From Gammaproteobacteria bacterium (GTDB taxonomy: Bacteria > Pseudomonadota > Gammaproteobacteria > Legionellales > Legionellaceae): a stretch of 64,000 bases of DNA. The notes beneath the pieces are model-generated. The model saw only the letters and a list, made by a program, of their open reading frames with translations, was not told the origin of the DNA and made no database searches. The stretch covers positions 186,001 through 250,000 of the forward strand of contig JANSXK010000001.1 in assembly GCA_024742995.1 (NCBI GenBank), in the 5' to 3' direction. Below, piece after piece: positions 46,741 to 56,496 of the stretch (position 1 is its first letter; the number at the start of each line of letters is the position of its first letter). Made by a program: the position numbers and the translations under genes.

Positions 46741-48960
46741 ATGCCTGACTCTAAAAGTATTTTTTTTCAATTTGGCCAACATATCTATCGTTTTCGAAAA
46801 TTTATCATCTGTTTTTGGGTCATAGTGATGATGGCAGGTCTGCCATTTCTGACTAATATTATTGATCCATTTGAATCGACAGGGTTTGTTGCCAAGGGAT
46901 CTCAGAGTGACTTAACGGATCGTTTCTTAAATAAAAAATTGGGTTACGGACATAATCAGTTTATTGTTCTCTACCATAGCAAGCATTTAAAAGCGACTGA
47001 TCCGAAATATATCAGTCGTGTCAAAAAATCGCTATCCGGACTCAAACATATCGGGTTTCAATACGAAGTCATTTATCCGCAAGCCTCTGAGATATCAACC
47101 GATCAGCATACGGCATATGTTTCTATTTTTTTGAAAACCAATAAAACCTTGTCCGACAAAGAACTCAAAAAATTTACCGATGCGATTAAAAAACCAAAAT
47201 ATATGACCATGCAATTAGGTGGCGAACCTATTTTTATTGAAAATATTAATAAGCAAACACAAAAAGACCTCTACAAAGCAGATATGATTGCGGCCCCTGT
47301 CTCCTTGATCACGCTGTTGATTATTTTCGGAACGATAGTAGCCACCATCGTACCAATTGTCATAGGTGCAGGCTGTGCAACCATCATTCTCACAACACTC
47401 TATACCATTGGTCACTTCACGGATCTGTCGATTTTTACACTCAATATTGCCTTGTTACTGGGCTTATGCCTGAGTTTGGATTATGCATTATTCATGATCA
47501 ATCGTTTCCGAGAAGAATTGGCTTTAAATAAATCAATTGAGATCTGTACCCAAACTACGCTTGCCACAGCAGGTAAGGCAGTGTTTTATAGTGGGTTAGC
47601 CGTATTCACCAGCCTTAGTGCTTTACTGTTTTTCCCGATTAATATTCTCACTTCTATTGGTATTGGCGGGTTGGTGGCTGTATTCGTTGCTGTCGCAACC
47701 GCACTTACATTGCTTCCCGCGACCTTGGCTGTTTTGGGGACTCGAATTAATTCATTGGAAATTAGAAAAATACAACCGAAACCGATGACAGCCAAAAACA
47801 AACGTAACATTTGGTATAAAATCGCTCATGCGGTCGTGTGTAATCCCATCAAATATTTCTTCTTCACATTACTGTTTTTGTTGTTTTTAGCTTATACTGT
47901 GCTCAATATTCAAATCGGAATTTCAGATCTAAAAATCTTACCCGCGCATTCTTCCAATCAAATGTTTTTCAATGCTTATGAAAAGAATTTTAACGAACAT
48001 GAGCTGAACCCCATCTTGATGGTCGTCGCTTCAGAAGATGGTCGTATTTTATCACCTAAGAATTTGTCCAAACTGTACGATTTGGTGGAGGCCATCAAAA
48101 ACAATCCGAGCGTAGATGAAGTCAATAGTATAGTTTCCATCAAATCATCCATGAATAAACAGCAATATGAAATATTATACCAATCCAAAATCCGCAGCCC
48201 GGATTTAAAACAGTTTTTGCAGCAATCCACACGACATCAATTTACGGTGATCAGCATCATCAGTCGCCATCCAGCAGATTCTTTGGAAACCCAGCGTTTA
48301 ATCACCGACTTACGCAATCTGAAGCCCGGTAAAGACTTAAAAGCCACGCTGACTGGAATGCCAGTAGTCAATGCCGAAGTTTTGGCCACCATTAAACGGA
48401 TTGCGCCTTACGCCGCTTTGTGGGTCTTCGGCCTAACCTACATCGTTTTGTTAGTATTGCTGCGATCACTATTACTTCCACTCAAAGCAATTTTTATGAA
48501 TATCTTAAGTCTATGCACCAGTTATGGCGTATTAGTATATATATTTCAAGAAGGACATTTTCATACGATTTTAGGATTTAATCCGCAGGGTATCTTAGAT
48601 GTTAATTTGATTGTCATCATTTTTTGCGCTCTTTTTGGGTTTTCAATGGATTATGAAGTGTTTTTACTCACCCGTATCCAAGAAGCCTATCACAGTACCA
48701 AAAACACTGAAAAAAGCATCATCTTTGGGATTGTGCGCAGCAGCCGGATCATCACCAGTGCGGCTTTAATTGTCATTGTCTTATGTGGTTCGTTTATGGT
48801 TGCAGATGTGCTGATGGTCAAGCAATTTGGCTTGGGCATTGCCGTAGCCATTTTTGTAGATGCGTTCGCTATTCGCACCATTCTCGTGCCTGCCGCAATG
48901 GCCCTACTTAAAGACTGGAATTGGTATTTACCCAAGTGGATAGGCAAACGTTTGAAATAA
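46741..48960 (+). CDS. MMPL/RND-superfamily transporter
   Basis: This 739-residue polytopic inner-membrane protein has the two-fold layout of the MMPL family. Each half has one leading helix (FRKFIICFWVIVMMAGLPF and KYFFFTLLFLLFLAYTVL), an exported domain and five clustered helices. The proton-relay signatures are LSLDYALFMINRFREE (about residue 250) and FSMDYEVFLLTRIQEA (about residue 637). MMPL proteins export lipids, siderophores or toxic compounds; the substrate is unknown. No adaptor or channel gene is adjacent. Confidence 0.88.
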   Translation: MPDSKSIFFQFGQHIYRFRKFIICFWVIVMMAGLPFLTNIIDPFESTGFVAKGSQSDLTDRFLNKKLGYGHNQFIVLYHSKHLKATDPKYISRVKKSLSGLKHIGFQYEVIYPQASEISTDQHTAYVSIFLKTNKTLSDKELKKFTDAIKKPKYMTMQLGGEPIFIENINKQTQKDLYKADMIAAPVSLITLLIIFGTIVATIVPIVIGAGCATIILTTLYTIGHFTDLSIFTLNIALLLGLCLSLDYALFMINRFREELALNKSIEICTQTTLATAGKAVFYSGLAVFTSLSALLFFPINILTSIGIGGLVAVFVAVATALTLLPATLAVLGTRINSLEIRKIQPKPMTAKNKRNIWYKIAHAVVCNPIKYFFFTLLFLLFLAYTVLNIQIGISDLKILPAHSSNQMFFNAYEKNFNEHELNPILMVVASEDGRILSPKNLSKLYDLVEAIKNNPSVDEVNSIVSIKSSMNKQQYEILYQSKIRSPDLKQFLQQSTRHQFTVISIISRHPADSLETQRLITDLRNLKPGKDLKATLTGMPVVNAEVLATIKRIAPYAALWVFGLTYIVLLVLLRSLLLPLKAIFMNILSLCTSYGVLVYIFQEGHFHTILGFNPQGILDVNLIVIIFCALFGFSMDYEVFLLTRIQEAYHSTKNTEKSIIFGIVRSSRIITSAALIVIVLCGSFMVADVLMVKQFGLGIAVAIFVDAFAIRTILVPAAMALLKDWNWYLPKWIGKRLK

Positions 48961-48984
48961 CAACACTGCCGTTAAAAATACAAT

Positions 48985-49638
48985 CTAACCCAGTCGAAAT
49001 GTAACTTTACCAAAAACAGAATATAAAAATGGGACATAATCTTCTACAGGATTAATTTCAGATTCGCCATATCCCGCAGTATAATTGGAACCGATTTCAA
49101 TCATCACGCGATCAACCGGCAAAAAATTAATACCAAAGCCAAATGTAGGTGAGATACGGTTGGTCTCATTAATCTGATCTTTTCTTATCACAGCAGCCAC
49201 ACCAACACTAGAAAATGCTCGCAAGCTTTTAGTATGCGGTATGTGCAGCATGAGTTTGGCATTCAGTGACACTGTTTCGGTTTTGGTATTTAAATTGGTT
49301 ATGCCATCGTTATCAAACGCAAATAAACTATATTCATCAAACATTATGGTCGCATCTGGAAATTGCATATAATTAAGTTCTAATGCGAAACAAGGAATAA
49401 ATTCATACCCAGCAGCCAAACCCCATACTGCTCCCCCTTCCCCGACCTCTGTTGGCGTCGAAATACTGAGAGCAGAATTTTGACCCGTTTGTCGGGGCAC
49501 CAAGGCATTCCAAGTTGTCGAGCCATAACCTCCCATCCCGCCAAAATAATAACGGTGGTGGAAAATATTCTCAGAATCAGTTTGTGCAAAAACTTTGCCA
49601 AACCAACATAAAAATCCAAGTAATAAAAGTTTCTTCAT
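48985..49638 (-). CDS. Outer-membrane beta-barrel protein
   Basis: This 217-residue protein has a signal peptide (MKKLLLLGFLCWFGKVFA). The following beta-rich sequence has the alternating pattern of a small eight-stranded barrel: YYFGGMGGYGSTTW, GGAVWGLAAGYEFI, FALELNYMQF, TVSLNAKLML, LRAFSSVGVAAV, PTFGFGINFL, RVMIEIGSNYTAGYG and YSVFGKVTFRLG. OmpA-like or OmpW-like barrels of this size occur in many gram-negative pathogens. The gene follows the Cys-rich gene after 16 bp and is probably cotranscribed. Confidence 0.75.
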   Translation of the reverse strand: MKKLLLLGFLCWFGKVFAQTDSENIFHHRYYFGGMGGYGSTTWNALVPRQTGQNSALSISTPTEVGEGGAVWGLAAGYEFIPCFALELNYMQFPDATIMFDEYSLFAFDNDGITNLNTKTETVSLNAKLMLHIPHTKSLRAFSSVGVAAVIRKDQINETNRISPTFGFGINFLPVDRVMIEIGSNYTAGYGESEINPVEDYVPFLYSVFGKVTFRLG

Positions 49639-49654
49639 GATTAAAGCTTAATAA

Positions 49655-50005
49655 TCATGCACAAGCCTGTCCGGTACCACTACACAGCTCGCCGGTAGAA
49701 GAAGTTCCACCATAGCGATAACAGTTCCAATCATCTATGCATTCTTGTATTGACACAATGTGTTTGACATCACAAGCACGGTGGAGTGTACCCACGGTAT
49801 CAATCATGACCTTATAAAATAAATTATTGTTTGCGCATAAGCCTCGTGGCAGATGGTTTTCCAAACAGTGGCATTCCGTAGAAACCCTAAATGATTCGCA
49901 AAAATTGGGGGAGGTGACAGGTTCTGCCACAGGACAAGCCGCCTGAGATGACACAGTAACTGCTAACAAACACCCTGCAAACAATCCTTTTAATAACTTA
50001 TCCAT
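49655..50005 (-). CDS. Exported cysteine-rich small protein
   Basis: This 116-residue protein has a signal peptide ending ...LLAVTVSSQA before ACPVAEPV. The mature part of about 92 residues contains ten cysteines, an even number suited to five disulfide bonds (FCESF, ECHCLEN, GLCANN, RACDV, ECIDD, NCYRY, LCSGT and QACA). I recognise no family. The ATG at 50005 is preferred because it starts the signal peptide directly. A longer form from 50044 would add 13 residues. It heads an operon with the beta-barrel gene and could be its periplasmic or surface partner (inference). Confidence 0.55.
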   Translation of the reverse strand: MDKLLKGLFAGCLLAVTVSSQAACPVAEPVTSPNFCESFRVSTECHCLENHLPRGLCANNNLFYKVMIDTVGTLHRACDVKHIVSIQECIDDWNCYRYGGTSSTGELCSGTGQACA

Positions 50006-50112
50006 AAGTCCATACACCTTATTCAAAGAAAAAAACCAGTCCATCAGTTAAGGTATTATAAATTAACACCGTACACAAGCTTTTTGATGGGTGAATCGCA
50101 CATTGCTTATCA

Positions 50113-51552
50113 TTAGCTTGTGCCACCAACTGTCAATGCATCAATTTTCAACGTAGGTTGTCCCACGCCAACAGGAACAGACTGTCCATCTTTGCCACAC
50201 ACACCGATACCCAAATCCAATTCTAAATCATGGCCAATCATGCTAATTTTCTGCATCACCTCAGGACCATTTCCAATCAATGTCGCGCCTTTTACAGGTC
50301 TCGTCACTTTACCATCCTCAATCAAATAAGCTTCACTGGCTGTAAATACAAACTGACCAGAAGTAATATCTACTTGACCGCCTCCAAAATTTGCTGCATA
50401 TAACCCAGATTTTACAGAACGGATAATATCTTCAGGATCATCTTGACCAGCCAACATATACGTATTGGTCATGCGTGGCATGGGAACATGAGCATAAGAT
50501 TCGCGTCGGCAATTACCAGTTGGCTGCATCCCCATCAGTTTTGCATTCAAATGATCTTGCATATAATTGACTAAAATACCATTTTCGATCAACGTGGTAT
50601 TTTGGGTGGGCGTTCCTTCATCGTCCACCGTCAAAGACCCCCGTCGATCAGCCAAAGTACCATTATCAACGACAGTCACTCCTGATGAGGCAACCTTTTC
50701 CCCCATGCGTCCAGAAAATGCAGACAAACCCTTACGGTTAAAATCACCTTCTAAACCATGTCCAACGGCCTCATGCAACAAGACCCCAGGCCAACCAGAT
50801 CCTAATACAACTGGCATCATACCCGCAGGAGCATCAACTGCTTCAAGGTTTAAAACAGCCTCACGCACTGCTTCACGAGCATAGTGCATTGCGCGTTGAT
50901 CTTGATTGAAATAAGCATAATCTACGCGTCCACCACCACCTGATCGACCAGACTCACGCCGACCATTGTCTTCAACAATGACAGCAACATGAATATTCAC
51001 CAAAGGACGCACATCCGGTACCATCTGACCGTGCATGTCGATGATCATGAGCACTTCATGAGACGCTGACAATGAGGCATTGACCTGGATCACACGGGCA
51101 TCACAATTTCTGGCTTCCTTATCAATAGCTTGCAACAAAGCAATTTTATCGAGTTTTGACATACTATCGATGGGATCCAAGTCTGCATAACATGGTGTTT
51201 GTATTGGCGGTGTTTTAATGGCTTGTACAATGGACTTTTGCCCCTGAGTAACAGATTTCGCTGCCGCAACAGCGCGTTCCATAGCCGGTAATACAATATC
51301 GTCACAGTACGCATATCCAGTTTTCTCACCACTTACCGCACGAATTCCCACCCCTTTATCAATCGAATATGTCCCACTTTTAACTTCAGAATCCTCTAGA
51401 TACCAGGACTCGTAACTCGCGCTTTGAAAATACAAATCAGCAGCATCTACCTGGTGGCTCAATAATGATTGTAATAAACCGTGAACTTGAGATTCATCTA
51501 ATCCAGCGGGCTTGAACAGTACATCTTTGGCATGCGATAACAATGAAGACAT
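50113..51552 (-). CDS. tldD: Metalloprotease TldD
   Basis: This 479-residue subunit of the TldD/TldE protease is involved in microcin maturation and CcdA turnover in E. coli. Motifs include [37 protein letters not shown], the zinc site [18 protein letters not shown], and [20 protein letters not shown] near the end. An ATG four codons upstream (51564) is also possible; the chosen start fits the family length better. The partner pmbA/tldE is not in the window. Confidence 0.95.
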   Translation of the reverse strand: MSSLLSHAKDVLFKPAGLDESQVHGLLQSLLSHQVDAADLYFQSASYESWYLEDSEVKSGTYSIDKGVGIRAVSGEKTGYAYCDDIVLPAMERAVAAAKSVTQGQKSIVQAIKTPPIQTPCYADLDPIDSMSKLDKIALLQAIDKEARNCDARVIQVNASLSASHEVLMIIDMHGQMVPDVRPLVNIHVAVIVEDNGRRESGRSGGGGRVDYAYFNQDQRAMHYAREAVREAVLNLEAVDAPAGMMPVVLGSGWPGVLLHEAVGHGLEGDFNRKGLSAFSGRMGEKVASSGVTVVDNGTLADRRGSLTVDDEGTPTQNTTLIENGILVNYMQDHLNAKLMGMQPTGNCRRESYAHVPMPRMTNTYMLAGQDDPEDIIRSVKSGLYAANFGGGQVDITSGQFVFTASEAYLIEDGKVTRPVKGATLIGNGPEVMQKISMIGHDLELDLGIGVCGKDGQSVPVGVGQPTLKIDALTVGGTS

Positions 51553-51627
51553 TCTAAATTCCATTCATAACATTGTGCTTATCATAAAGCGTTCTACTTG
51601 AAAAGCAAACAACTTGACAGCATACTA

Positions 51628-51660
51628 TGATATAATCGTTAGTGTCGCATCTTGCGACGT
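51628..51660 (+). promoter_or_regulatory. Extended -10 promoter with 5'-end hairpin before the BI-1 gene
   Basis: TGATATAAT (51628-51636) is a perfect extended -10, so transcription should start near 51643. GTCGCA-TCT-TGCGAC (51644-51658) is a 6-bp stem with a 3-base loop, extendable by G-U pairs, and would lie at the very 5' end of the RNA, where such hairpins protect mRNA. A TTGACA at 51614 is only 11 bases from the -10, too close to serve as its -35. Confidence 0.55.
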
Positions 51661-51698
51661 ACAACATCTGAATTTTTTTAAGATAATTGGAGTGTATT

Positions 51699-52373
51699 AT
51701 GAGCAAACAAAATGTATCTGCCATTTCACCTGGGGCAACGTCAGTCCTTGCGACAAATAAAGTCTTGAGAAATACTTATATTTTGCTTGGGATGACATTT
51801 CTTTTCAGTGCTTTGATGGCATTTGTTTCAGTTGCGTCTGGTGTTAAGTATATCAATCCACTGTTACTCATTGTGGGTGCTTACAGCTTGATGTTTTTGA
51901 CCCAAGCTTTACGCTCAAGCCCCTGGGGTTTGGTGTCTGTATTTGCTTTTACAGGGTTCATGGGTTACACCCTGGGACCTTTGTTGAATGTTTATCTCAC
52001 TCAGTTTTCAAATGGTCCACAATTGATTGCGACCGCATTTGGTGGCACAGGTTTGATATTCTTTGCGCTTTCAGCCTACGCGCTGACAACTAGAAAGGAT
52101 TTTTCTTACCTTTCAGGCTTTCTATTTGCAGCCATGATGGTGGCATTTTTGGCAATGATAGCTGGCATTTTCTTTCAAATGCCTGCATTACAATTAGTCA
52201 TTTCTGCTGCGTTCATGCTCATTTCTTCCGGTTTGATTTTATTTCAAACCAGCGCAATCATTCATGGTGGCGAAAGAAATTATATTTCAGCCACAGTCAC
52301 TTTATTTGTGTCTATCTATAATTTGTTTATCAGTTTGTTGAATTTGTTAGGCGCATTTTCAAATCGCGATTGA
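51699..52373 (+). CDS. BAX inhibitor-1 / YccA family membrane protein
   Basis: This 224-residue protein has seven hydrophobic helices of the BI-1/YccA/LFG family. A cytoplasmic N-terminus (ATSVLATNKVLRNTYILLGM) leads into TM1, and the later SLLNLLGAFSNRD end is typical. YccA modulates the FtsH protease in E. coli; eukaryotic relatives guard against cell death by acting on Ca2+ leak. GGAG lies seven bases before the ATG at 51699. A strong terminator follows at 52384-52415, so the unit is monocistronic. Confidence 0.88.
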   Translation: MSKQNVSAISPGATSVLATNKVLRNTYILLGMTFLFSALMAFVSVASGVKYINPLLLIVGAYSLMFLTQALRSSPWGLVSVFAFTGFMGYTLGPLLNVYLTQFSNGPQLIATAFGGTGLIFFALSAYALTTRKDFSYLSGFLFAAMMVAFLAMIAGIFFQMPALQLVISAAFMLISSGLILFQTSAIIHGGERNYISATVTLFVSIYNLFISLLNLLGAFSNRD

Positions 52374-52383
52374 TCATACACTC

Positions 52384-52415
52384 AAAAAGCTCGATGCATG
52401 TCATCGAGCTTTTTT
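52384..52415 (+). terminator. Rho-independent terminator of the BI-1 gene
   Basis: AAAAAGCTCGATG (52384-52396) and CATCGAGCTTTTT (52402-52414) form a perfect 13-bp stem around a 5-base loop, ending in six Ts. It lies 10 bases after the BI-1 stop and only 19 bases before the ATG of the next gene. Confidence 0.9.
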
Positions 52416-52434
52416 GTAACAAAGGAATGAATAT

Positions 52435-52683
52435 ATGAAAGCTAGCATAGCGTTTTCCGTATTAGTCCTGTTTTCTAGCACCGCATCTGCAACAACCACT
52501 TATTATCCAGGCAATACTGATGGCGTTACCGCCGTACAATTAGAAAAAGAACCACCAGTCTATTATCCTCCGCAACAACCTAACCCGCTGATCAATCCCA
52601 AAAACACGAAGCACGCCAAACCCAAACGCAACCCGCAAGTCCCACGAAGCACACCACCCGCGTCAACCAGTAAAAATAATTGA
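52435..52683 (+). CDS. Small exported proline-rich protein
   Basis: This 82-residue protein has a signal peptide (IAFSVLVLFSSTASA, cut before TTTYYPG). The mature part is rich in Pro, Lys and Asn (EPPVYYPPQQPNPLINPKN, then KPKRNPQVPRSTPP) and is likely disordered. AAAGGA lies 11 bases before the ATG. There is no room for a normal promoter between the terminator just upstream and this start. It would depend on read-through or on a promoter inside the BI-1 gene. I recognise no family. Confidence 0.6.
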   Translation: MKASIAFSVLVLFSSTASATTTYYPGNTDGVTAVQLEKEPPVYYPPQQPNPLINPKNTKHAKPKRNPQVPRSTPPASTSKNN

Positions 52684-52819
52684 CGCCATTAAGCTTCATA
52701 ATCACTCTTGACACCTATATCTCATATAAAAAAAGCAAGTTTGATATGCTTTGAAAGCTTTTAGTAGAAATATGGACAACGCTGTATGCCTGACTACAAT
52801 AGGGCTTTACCAATACACC

Positions 52820-53803
52820 CTAATCTTTTTCAGGCTCAATTTTCCAAACATGCTTCGCGCGAAATAATGCCGGTAAATCCGATACCGTTTTATTTATTGT
52901 GGCAGGCAAGCGAAACACAGGCCTTTCTTTTTGATAATAAACCCCCAAGGGCACTGGAAAAACTTGTTGTTCTAAATAGGCTAATCGCAATGCTTGGGTA
53001 TAATTCTCGGGATCATGACGATGTTTTGTTGCCTGCTTGCTTGTGGTTTTGACACATGTATCGCCGCGCCACAACAAACCCGACTCTCGGTTGGCGCCGA
53101 ACAACAACGGTTCGTCTTTTTCTAAAAGCACGGTATGCTCAGCACGGCGATTTTTTAAAGAAAAATCATCAAAAGCCCCTGCATTAAAAATATGGCAATC
53201 TTGATTGATTTCAATAAAGGCACAACCAGGATGCTCATAGGCTTGTTTTAATACCCCTGCCAAATGATTTGGATCCTTATCTACGGTTTTGGCAACAAAC
53301 GTTGCCCCTGCAGCCAAAGCCAGTGCCAAAGGATGAAGCGGATCTACATTGACGCCATCAGGCGAAGTTTTGGTCACTTGTCCCACATGGGAGGTGGGTG
53401 AATATTGACCTTTCGTCAACCCATAGATTTGATTGTTCACCAATAAAATTTTTACATTAACATTCCGGCGTAAACAATGAATCAAATGGTTGCCGCCAAT
53501 ACTCAAAGCATCTCCATCTCCAGTCACCACCCAAACGGTTAAATCATCTCGAAAAGCCTTAATGCCAGTCGCCACAGGAAGCGCACGGCCATGAATGGTA
53601 TGATAGCCATAGGTATTCATATAATAAGGCAAACGTCCAGAACAGCCGATGCCCGACACAAAAACATGCTTTTCAGGCGCCAAGCCTAATTCAGGTAACA
53701 AGCGTTGTAATGCTGCCAAAATAGCATAATCCCCACAACCCGGGCACCAGCGCACTTCAGCTGAAGAAACAAAATCATCTTTACTGTATTTTTTTTTCGG
53801 CAT
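52820..53803 (-). CDS. korB: 2-oxoacid:ferredoxin oxidoreductase, beta subunit
   Basis: This 327-residue thiamine-diphosphate-binding subunit has VRWCPGCGDYAILAALQRLL at the start. The cofactor/Mg motif is VTGDGDALSIGGNHLIHCLR and then NNQIYGLTKGQYSPTS. It cooperates with KorA to convert a 2-oxoacid (2-oxoglutarate most likely, from KorB similarity) plus CoA to acyl-CoA while reducing ferredoxin. The ATG at 53803 shares one base with the korA stop (TGATG). The last 60 residues are more variable. There is no ferredoxin gene beside it. Confidence 0.88.
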   Translation of the reverse strand: MPKKKYSKDDFVSSAEVRWCPGCGDYAILAALQRLLPELGLAPEKHVFVSGIGCSGRLPYYMNTYGYHTIHGRALPVATGIKAFRDDLTVWVVTGDGDALSIGGNHLIHCLRRNVNVKILLVNNQIYGLTKGQYSPTSHVGQVTKTSPDGVNVDPLHPLALALAAGATFVAKTVDKDPNHLAGVLKQAYEHPGCAFIEINQDCHIFNAGAFDDFSLKNRRAEHTVLLEKDEPLLFGANRESGLLWRGDTCVKTTSKQATKHRHDPENYTQALRLAYLEQQVFPVPLGVYYQKERPVFRLPATINKTVSDLPALFRAKHVWKIEPEKD

Positions 53804-55614
53804 CAATCAACTCCCTGGGCCAGCGCTTTGATCTTCGATAAGAGATAAGACGTGGAAAAAGGCTGGCCATTGCATTGCGTGATGGATTGAATATCTTTTA
53901 AGTAGTGCGCTCGTAAAATGCGGCATAATTGACCACTGTTTAATTCAGCTAAATAAATATGTTGAAACGCATTCAGATGATCCCTTAAATCTTTTGGTAA
54001 AGGATTTAAATAGCGCAGATGGAGTAAGGCAACTTTAATCCCCGCCTCTTGGCATAAAGGCAACACTGATTGTAAGCTCCCATACGTGCTTCCCCAGCCA
54101 ATCAGCAAAATAGGGGCATCCACCTCCCCTTCCAATTGTAGCGGCTCATAAGTATCGGCAATCCCTGCAATTTTTTCTGCCCTTAATGCGACCATGTCTT
54201 GATGATTTTTCGCATCATAAGAGACACGTCCTTCTTCGCCTTCTTTTTCTAAGCCGCCCAATTGATAAATAAACCCCGGTGTGCCTGGTGTATTCCAGCT
54301 GCGACTCAGAAGATCGTCACGGGTAAAAGGTTTTGGGAAGCGATTAAAGTCAATGGTTGGCATCTGTATAGAAGAGATATCCGGAATTTTCCATGATTGA
54401 GCGGCCAATGCAAGATAGGCATCCATCAACACGATCACGGGTGTCATATACCGTGTAGCAATGCGAAATGCTTCAATGATGGTCTCAAAGCAATCCGCGG
54501 GTGTTTTAGGTGCCAACACCGGCAGAGGTGCCTCGCCGTGACGACCAAACAATGCTTGATTCAAATCTGATTGCCCTGTTTTGGTCGGCAATCCTGTAGA
54601 GGCACCTGCGCGTTGTACGTCGATAACCACCAACGGCAATTCACTGACAACAGCCAATCCTAAGCTTTCACTTTTTAAATCTAAGCCTGGACCAGAAGTG
54701 GAGGTCATCGCCAGCGACCCTCCAAAAGCCGCACCCAAACAAGCACAAATCGCAGATATTTCATCTTCAGCTTGAAATAGATACACGCCATAATCTTGTA
54801 AGCTTGCACATTCTTGTAAAATCGCAGAAGAAGGCGTGATGGGGTATCCCGCAACCAATGTCGGGGTGTTTGTTGCAACAGCAACGGTCGCAACACCCAA
54901 TGCGACTGCTTCTACCCCTGTAATATGGCGATACTCCCCTTGAGCACGAGGCATTTGGCCAATTGACCGTGGGCGCTTGCTTAACTCTAAGGTCATGGCA
55001 TAATTGTACCCTGCCATCAAAGCACGCTCATTCGCTTGTTGCAGAATGGGCGCGCGTTGAAATTTTTTCTCAAGAAACCGCTGACAATCCTTAGTAGGCA
55101 TATCAAATAGCCATAAAACCACCCCTAGCACGTAACAATTTTTTGTTTTTTTAGCCTCGGTCTGGGTCATCTCCAGATCTGCAACGGCTTCTAAGGTTAG
55201 TTTTGTCAAAGGAATCAACAATACTTGATACTGTGACTCTATCTCAGCCAATATCGACGCATCATAACCTGCCTTTTGCCAATCTTTATCTTTTAAACTG
55301 TCTGCATTCAAGATTAAAATGCCATCTTGATTCAAATATTGCAATGAATGCTGTAATGCAGCTGGGTTCAAAGCCACTAAGACATCTAGTGATTCCCCTG
55401 CCGTGAAAATCGCATGCTCGGCCATCGCCAATTGAAACCCCGATACCCCAGCCACTGTCCCAGCAGGGGCTCGTATTTCTCCTGGAAAGTCTGGCAACGT
55501 TTGCACGTCACGTCCCTGTAGAGCAGCGGTAATCGTGAGCTGCTCACCCACCAATTGCACCCCATCACCAGAATCTCCAGCGATACGAATGACAACGCTT
55601 TCATCCATAGGCAT
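53803..55614 (-). CDS. korA: 2-oxoacid:ferredoxin oxidoreductase, alpha subunit (gamma-alpha fusion)
   Basis: This 603-residue protein fuses the gamma domain (residues 1-190, starting [20 protein letters not shown] with [17 protein letters not shown]) to the pyrimidine-binding alpha domain. The latter contains [58 protein letters not shown] and [19 protein letters not shown]. This is the usual two-gene KorAB form found in aerobes as well as anaerobes. The ATG at 55614 has AGGAA ten bases upstream and overlaps pdxJ by 14 bp. KorB is translationally coupled behind it. Confidence 0.9.
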   Translation of the reverse strand: MPMDESVVIRIAGDSGDGVQLVGEQLTITAALQGRDVQTLPDFPGEIRAPAGTVAGVSGFQLAMAEHAIFTAGESLDVLVALNPAALQHSLQYLNQDGILILNADSLKDKDWQKAGYDASILAEIESQYQVLLIPLTKLTLEAVADLEMTQTEAKKTKNCYVLGVVLWLFDMPTKDCQRFLEKKFQRAPILQQANERALMAGYNYAMTLELSKRPRSIGQMPRAQGEYRHITGVEAVALGVATVAVATNTPTLVAGYPITPSSAILQECASLQDYGVYLFQAEDEISAICACLGAAFGGSLAMTSTSGPGLDLKSESLGLAVVSELPLVVIDVQRAGASTGLPTKTGQSDLNQALFGRHGEAPLPVLAPKTPADCFETIIEAFRIATRYMTPVIVLMDAYLALAAQSWKIPDISSIQMPTIDFNRFPKPFTRDDLLSRSWNTPGTPGFIYQLGGLEKEGEEGRVSYDAKNHQDMVALRAEKIAGIADTYEPLQLEGEVDAPILLIGWGSTYGSLQSVLPLCQEAGIKVALLHLRYLNPLPKDLRDHLNAFQHIYLAELNSGQLCRILRAHYLKDIQSITQCNGQPFSTSYLLSKIKALAQGVD

Positions 55615-56347
55615 GATGTCTGGCTTCCTGCATTAATTGCCGCATGCTACGAACCGCTTCCTTCAAACCACAAGAAATGGATCGTGCAATAATGGCATGT
55701 CCAATATTCAATTCATGAATCATTTCAATTGCAGCAATGGCTTGCACATTATGGTAATGTAAGCCGTGACCTGCATTCACAATCAAATCTAACCCATGCG
55801 CATATTCCGCAGCCTGGCGAATTGCAATCAATTCTTGGTGTTGCTCTGCTATTGAGGTAGTATCCGCATATCTTCCTGTATGTAATTCAATGACCTTTGC
55901 GCCACTTGCCACCACAGCATCAATTTGTTTCAGATCGGGATCAATAAATAAAGATACAGACGAGCCAACAGCGTGTAAGCGTTCCACTGCTTGAGTAACA
56001 GCAGACAAATGTTGTACCACATCCAGGCCCCCTTCTGTGGTCAGCTCCTCACGTTTTTCTGGCACCAAGCAAATCTGTTCTGGCTTAATCTCTGCTGCAA
56101 AATCCAGCATTGCTGGTGTCATGGCCATTTCAAAATTCATGCGTGTTTGCAAAACAGCTTTGATCAAATGCACATCGCGTTCTTGAATATGACGGCGATC
56201 TTCACGTAAATGAAGGGTAATCAAATCAGCGCCTGCTTCTTCAGCATCTATGCCTGCTTGTACAGGATCAGGATAGCGTGTCCCTCGTGCTTGCCGTAAA
56301 GTCGCGACATGATCAATATTCACACCCAACAAAATCTCTCGTTTCAT
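55601..56347 (-). CDS. pdxJ: Pyridoxine 5'-phosphate synthase
   Basis: This 248-residue TIM-barrel enzyme closes the pyridoxine ring in the DXP-dependent vitamin B6 pathway. It starts [20 protein letters not shown] and shows [64 protein letters not shown] and [12 protein letters not shown]. The ATG at 56347 fits the AGG spacing better than the ATG two codons upstream. It heads an operon with korA and korB; the grouping has no obvious metabolic logic. Confidence 0.97.
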   Translation of the reverse strand: MKREILLGVNIDHVATLRQARGTRYPDPVQAGIDAEEAGADLITLHLREDRRHIQERDVHLIKAVLQTRMNFEMAMTPAMLDFAAEIKPEQICLVPEKREELTTEGGLDVVQHLSAVTQAVERLHAVGSSVSLFIDPDLKQIDAVVASGAKVIELHTGRYADTTSIAEQHQELIAIRQAAEYAHGLDLIVNAGHGLHYHNVQAIAAIEMIHELNIGHAIIARSISCGLKEAVRSMRQLMQEARHHAYG

Positions 56348-56438
56348 ACCCATCCTAAATCATAAATTAATGCCTTGTCTCTACCTTATTCATGAGACAC
56401 TCACATTCAACTATAACCTAAAAATATAAGATTCTCGA

Positions 56439-56467
56439 TTGAAAATTGACTTTATTATCAGTATAGT
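56439..56467 (+). promoter_or_regulatory. Sigma-70 promoter of the purine nucleoside phosphorylase gene
   Basis: TTGAAA (56439-56444), an ideal 17-base spacer and TATAGT (56462-56467) lie 29 bases before the ATG. Confidence 0.55.
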
Positions 56468-56496
56468 TTTGTTTTTCAAAATACTTAGAGTACGTC

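Noticed and set aside
51614-51636. TTGACA and TATAAT as a standard promoter for the BI-1 gene
   Set aside because: The spacer is only 11 bases; the extended -10 explains the site better.
52786-53052. 88-codon plus-strand ORF over the end of korB
   Set aside because: It lies antisense to the korB C-terminal region and has no ribosome-binding site.
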